64,000 nt of DNA from contig NZ_QBKG01000005.1 of assembly GCF_003054025.1 (NCBI RefSeq), forward strand, positions 101,409 through 165,408. Reading direction: 5' to 3'. Every line of letters starts with the position of its first letter. Within the stretch, counting starts at the first letter, position 1. This DNA comes from Capnocytophaga leadbetteri. GTDB taxonomy: Bacteria > Bacteroidota > Bacteroidia > Flavobacteriales > Flavobacteriaceae. Below, in pieces: positions 63,409 through 64,000 of this stretch. The position numbers and the translations under genes were made by a program. The notes beneath the pieces are model-generated. The model was not told the DNA's origin. It searched no databases and worked only from the letters and a program-made list of their open reading frames with translations.

Positions 63409-63435
63409 ATTTGTTATCCGGTTTATTACAGCAGA

Positions 63436-63470
63436 AATCGCAATACTTATTTTTATTAAGTATTGCGATT
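63436..63470. terminator. Inverted repeat after the gp25-like gene
   Basis: Perfect 14-bp arms AATCGCAATACTTA and TAAGTATTGCGATT (63436-63449, 63457-63470) with a 7-base loop. It lies 9 bases beyond the stop of the gp25-like gene and upstream of the sdaA promoter. Confidence 0.7.
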
Positions 63471-63478
63471 GTCTTTTA

Positions 63479-63808
63479 TTAGATAAAAGCTAAGTTTTGT
63501 CCTATTTGTTTGAGTTCTTCTTCTATAGCATATTCATTTCCAATAGCTGAAAAGGCAGCTGTTTCCTCCCTGATAAGGCTTAAGAGATGTTGCAGGTGCT
63601 CTGAAGCATTCCTTTCATCAAAGCGAGCTACATCTGCTTCCCAAAAGCCCGTGCCAAAGCCTTCATCAAACTTACACTCTCCCCAAGCTGTGGTAGCCAG
63701 TAGGAAGAGTTGCTGGTCAATGGAGGTCTCTAAGGTGGTCTTGGCAAGGTCGCGCTTCTCTATCAGTCCCTTGAAGTCTATGGGAGTTTTATAGTAAGTG
63801 CCTTTCAT
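63479..63808 (-). CDS. Short GPW/gp25-family protein (T6SS subtype iii TssE-like), possibly truncated
   Basis: A 109-residue protein. Residues 1-70 match Bacteroidota gp25/TssE proteins: YYKTPIDFKGLIEKRDLA, then FLLATTAWGECKFDEGFG and GFWEADVARFD, the gp25 baseplate pattern GE...D.. FG. In full-length relatives (about 130-150 residues, from memory) a further helix and two strands follow; here the last 40 residues (SLIREETAAFSAIGNEYAI) do not look like that part. TssE forms the baseplate wedge of contractile secretion machines. No other secretion gene is in view, and an insertion sequence lies about 60 bases upstream. A functional phage-like or T6SS part, or a remnant, are both possible. Confidence 0.6.
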   Translation of the reverse strand: MKGTYYKTPIDFKGLIEKRDLAKTTLETSIDQQLFLLATTAWGECKFDEGFGTGFWEADVARFDERNASEHLQHLLSLIREETAAFSAIGNEYAIEEELKQIGQNLAFI

Positions 63809-63867
63809 TTATCTTATAACTTCTAATTCTTTTTTACCTTTTGGGCGATATAAATATATAGGGAAAA

Positions 63868-63920
63868 TTTGTCATATCCTAAAATAGGTTTACACTAAAA
63901 TAGGAAAAAAATATGACAAA
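63868..63920. repeat. Inverted and direct repeats at the transposase 5' end
   Basis: TTTGTCATAT (63868-63877) and ATATGACAAA (63911-63920) are an exact 10-bp inverted pair, the second containing the start codon. Between them CTAAAATAGG occurs twice (63879-63888, 63895-63904), 16 bases apart. This probably lies at or near the left end of the insertion sequence; the terminal repeat cannot be confirmed without the other end. Confidence 0.6.
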
Positions 63921-64000
63921 AGGGCGAGCAGAGATAGTTCGGTACAGTGATTGCTTTAAGAGAGCTGTCATAGAAGAAATAGAGAAAAAAGGCTTAAGTA
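63913..64000 (+). mobile_element. Insertion-sequence transposase, N-terminal fragment (IS3 OrfA-like)
   Basis: From the ATG at 63913 the frame stays open to the window end (29 codons). The translation MTKGRAEIVRYSDCFKRAVI and the following acidic helix (EEIEKKG) have the RYSxxFKxxVxxEIE pattern of the helix-turn-helix at the start of IS3-family OrfA or related transposases. The rest of the element lies outside, so family and intactness are unproven. Confidence 0.6.

Overview
The window is chromosomal DNA of a Bacteroidota bacterium, most likely Flavobacteriaceae and plausibly Capnocytophaga (genus is an inference). The DNA is AT-rich. Genes are preceded by the Bacteroidota promoter pattern TTG - 19/20 bases - TAnnTTTG, seen at about 18 places, and recognisable Shine-Dalgarno sequences are absent. 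The content fits as well: a SusC-type TonB receptor, NagB fused to a PIG-L domain, the long signal peptidase I, a DUF1735 lipoprotein, an IMPDH-KtrB-KtrA gene cluster and a type VI subtype iii gp25 homologue. There is no rRNA, CRISPR array or prophage. The window starts inside an M16 protease gene and ends inside a transposase gene.

Layout. 1-10,132 (+): end of an M16 protease, PopT/DUF368 and UMF1 transporters, a PspC-like protein, a luciferase-like oxidoreductase paired with OxyR, a Prc/Tsp protease, an MscS channel and an acyltransferase-like membrane protein. 10,199-17,825 (-): tRNA-Gly, then one long probable operon read guaB-ktrB-ktrA-clpS-exonuclease-rel-rRNA/tRNA methyltransferase. 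17,985-29,313 (-): psd-capA-yebC, a split OmpA system (double barrel plus peptidoglycan-binding protein), nagB-PIG-L and pyrG-yidC. 29,314-29,884: gene-free stretch with an 18-bp minisatellite. 29,885-44,298 (+): purE-guaA, LysM protein-ung-small membrane ORF-yihY-priA, a cysteine-less NlpC/P60 protein with dapB, HAD-lepB-wbqC and cbpA-cbpM. 44,345-49,479 (-): susC - DUF1735/LamG lipoprotein - DUF2809 - tatD. 49,704-54,941 (+): ffh, a small unknown gene, folD, tpiA, hemE, lspA. 54,999-63,351 (-): alpha-L-fucosidase plus CPBP protease, then sdaA-folP-cdaA-AAA ATPase-capA. 63,479-64,000: a short gp25/TssE-like gene and the 5' end of an insertion sequence.

The genes are mostly housekeeping: nucleotide synthesis (purE, guaA, guaB, pyrG), envelope building (yidC, lepB, lspA, popT, psd, OmpA proteins), translation and stress control (rel, yebC, clpS, cbpA/cbpM, oxyR). 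Two second-messenger systems are present: (p)ppGpp (rel) in the GTP-synthesis and potassium-uptake operon, and c-di-AMP (cdaA) in a separate operon. Host-glycan harvesting is represented by the fucosidase, nagB-PIG-L and possibly the SusC/lipoprotein pair.

The least ordinary signals are: short tandem repeats that begin at gene stop codons at many junctions, a NlpC/P60 protein whose catalytic cysteine is alanine, a SusC partnered with a non-SusD lipoprotein, an apparently stranded type VI gene next to an insertion sequence, a terminator with no gene in front of it (candidate small RNA), and an OmpA domain lacking the usual peptidoglycan-binding aspartate. I see no complete undescribed defence or secretion system here.
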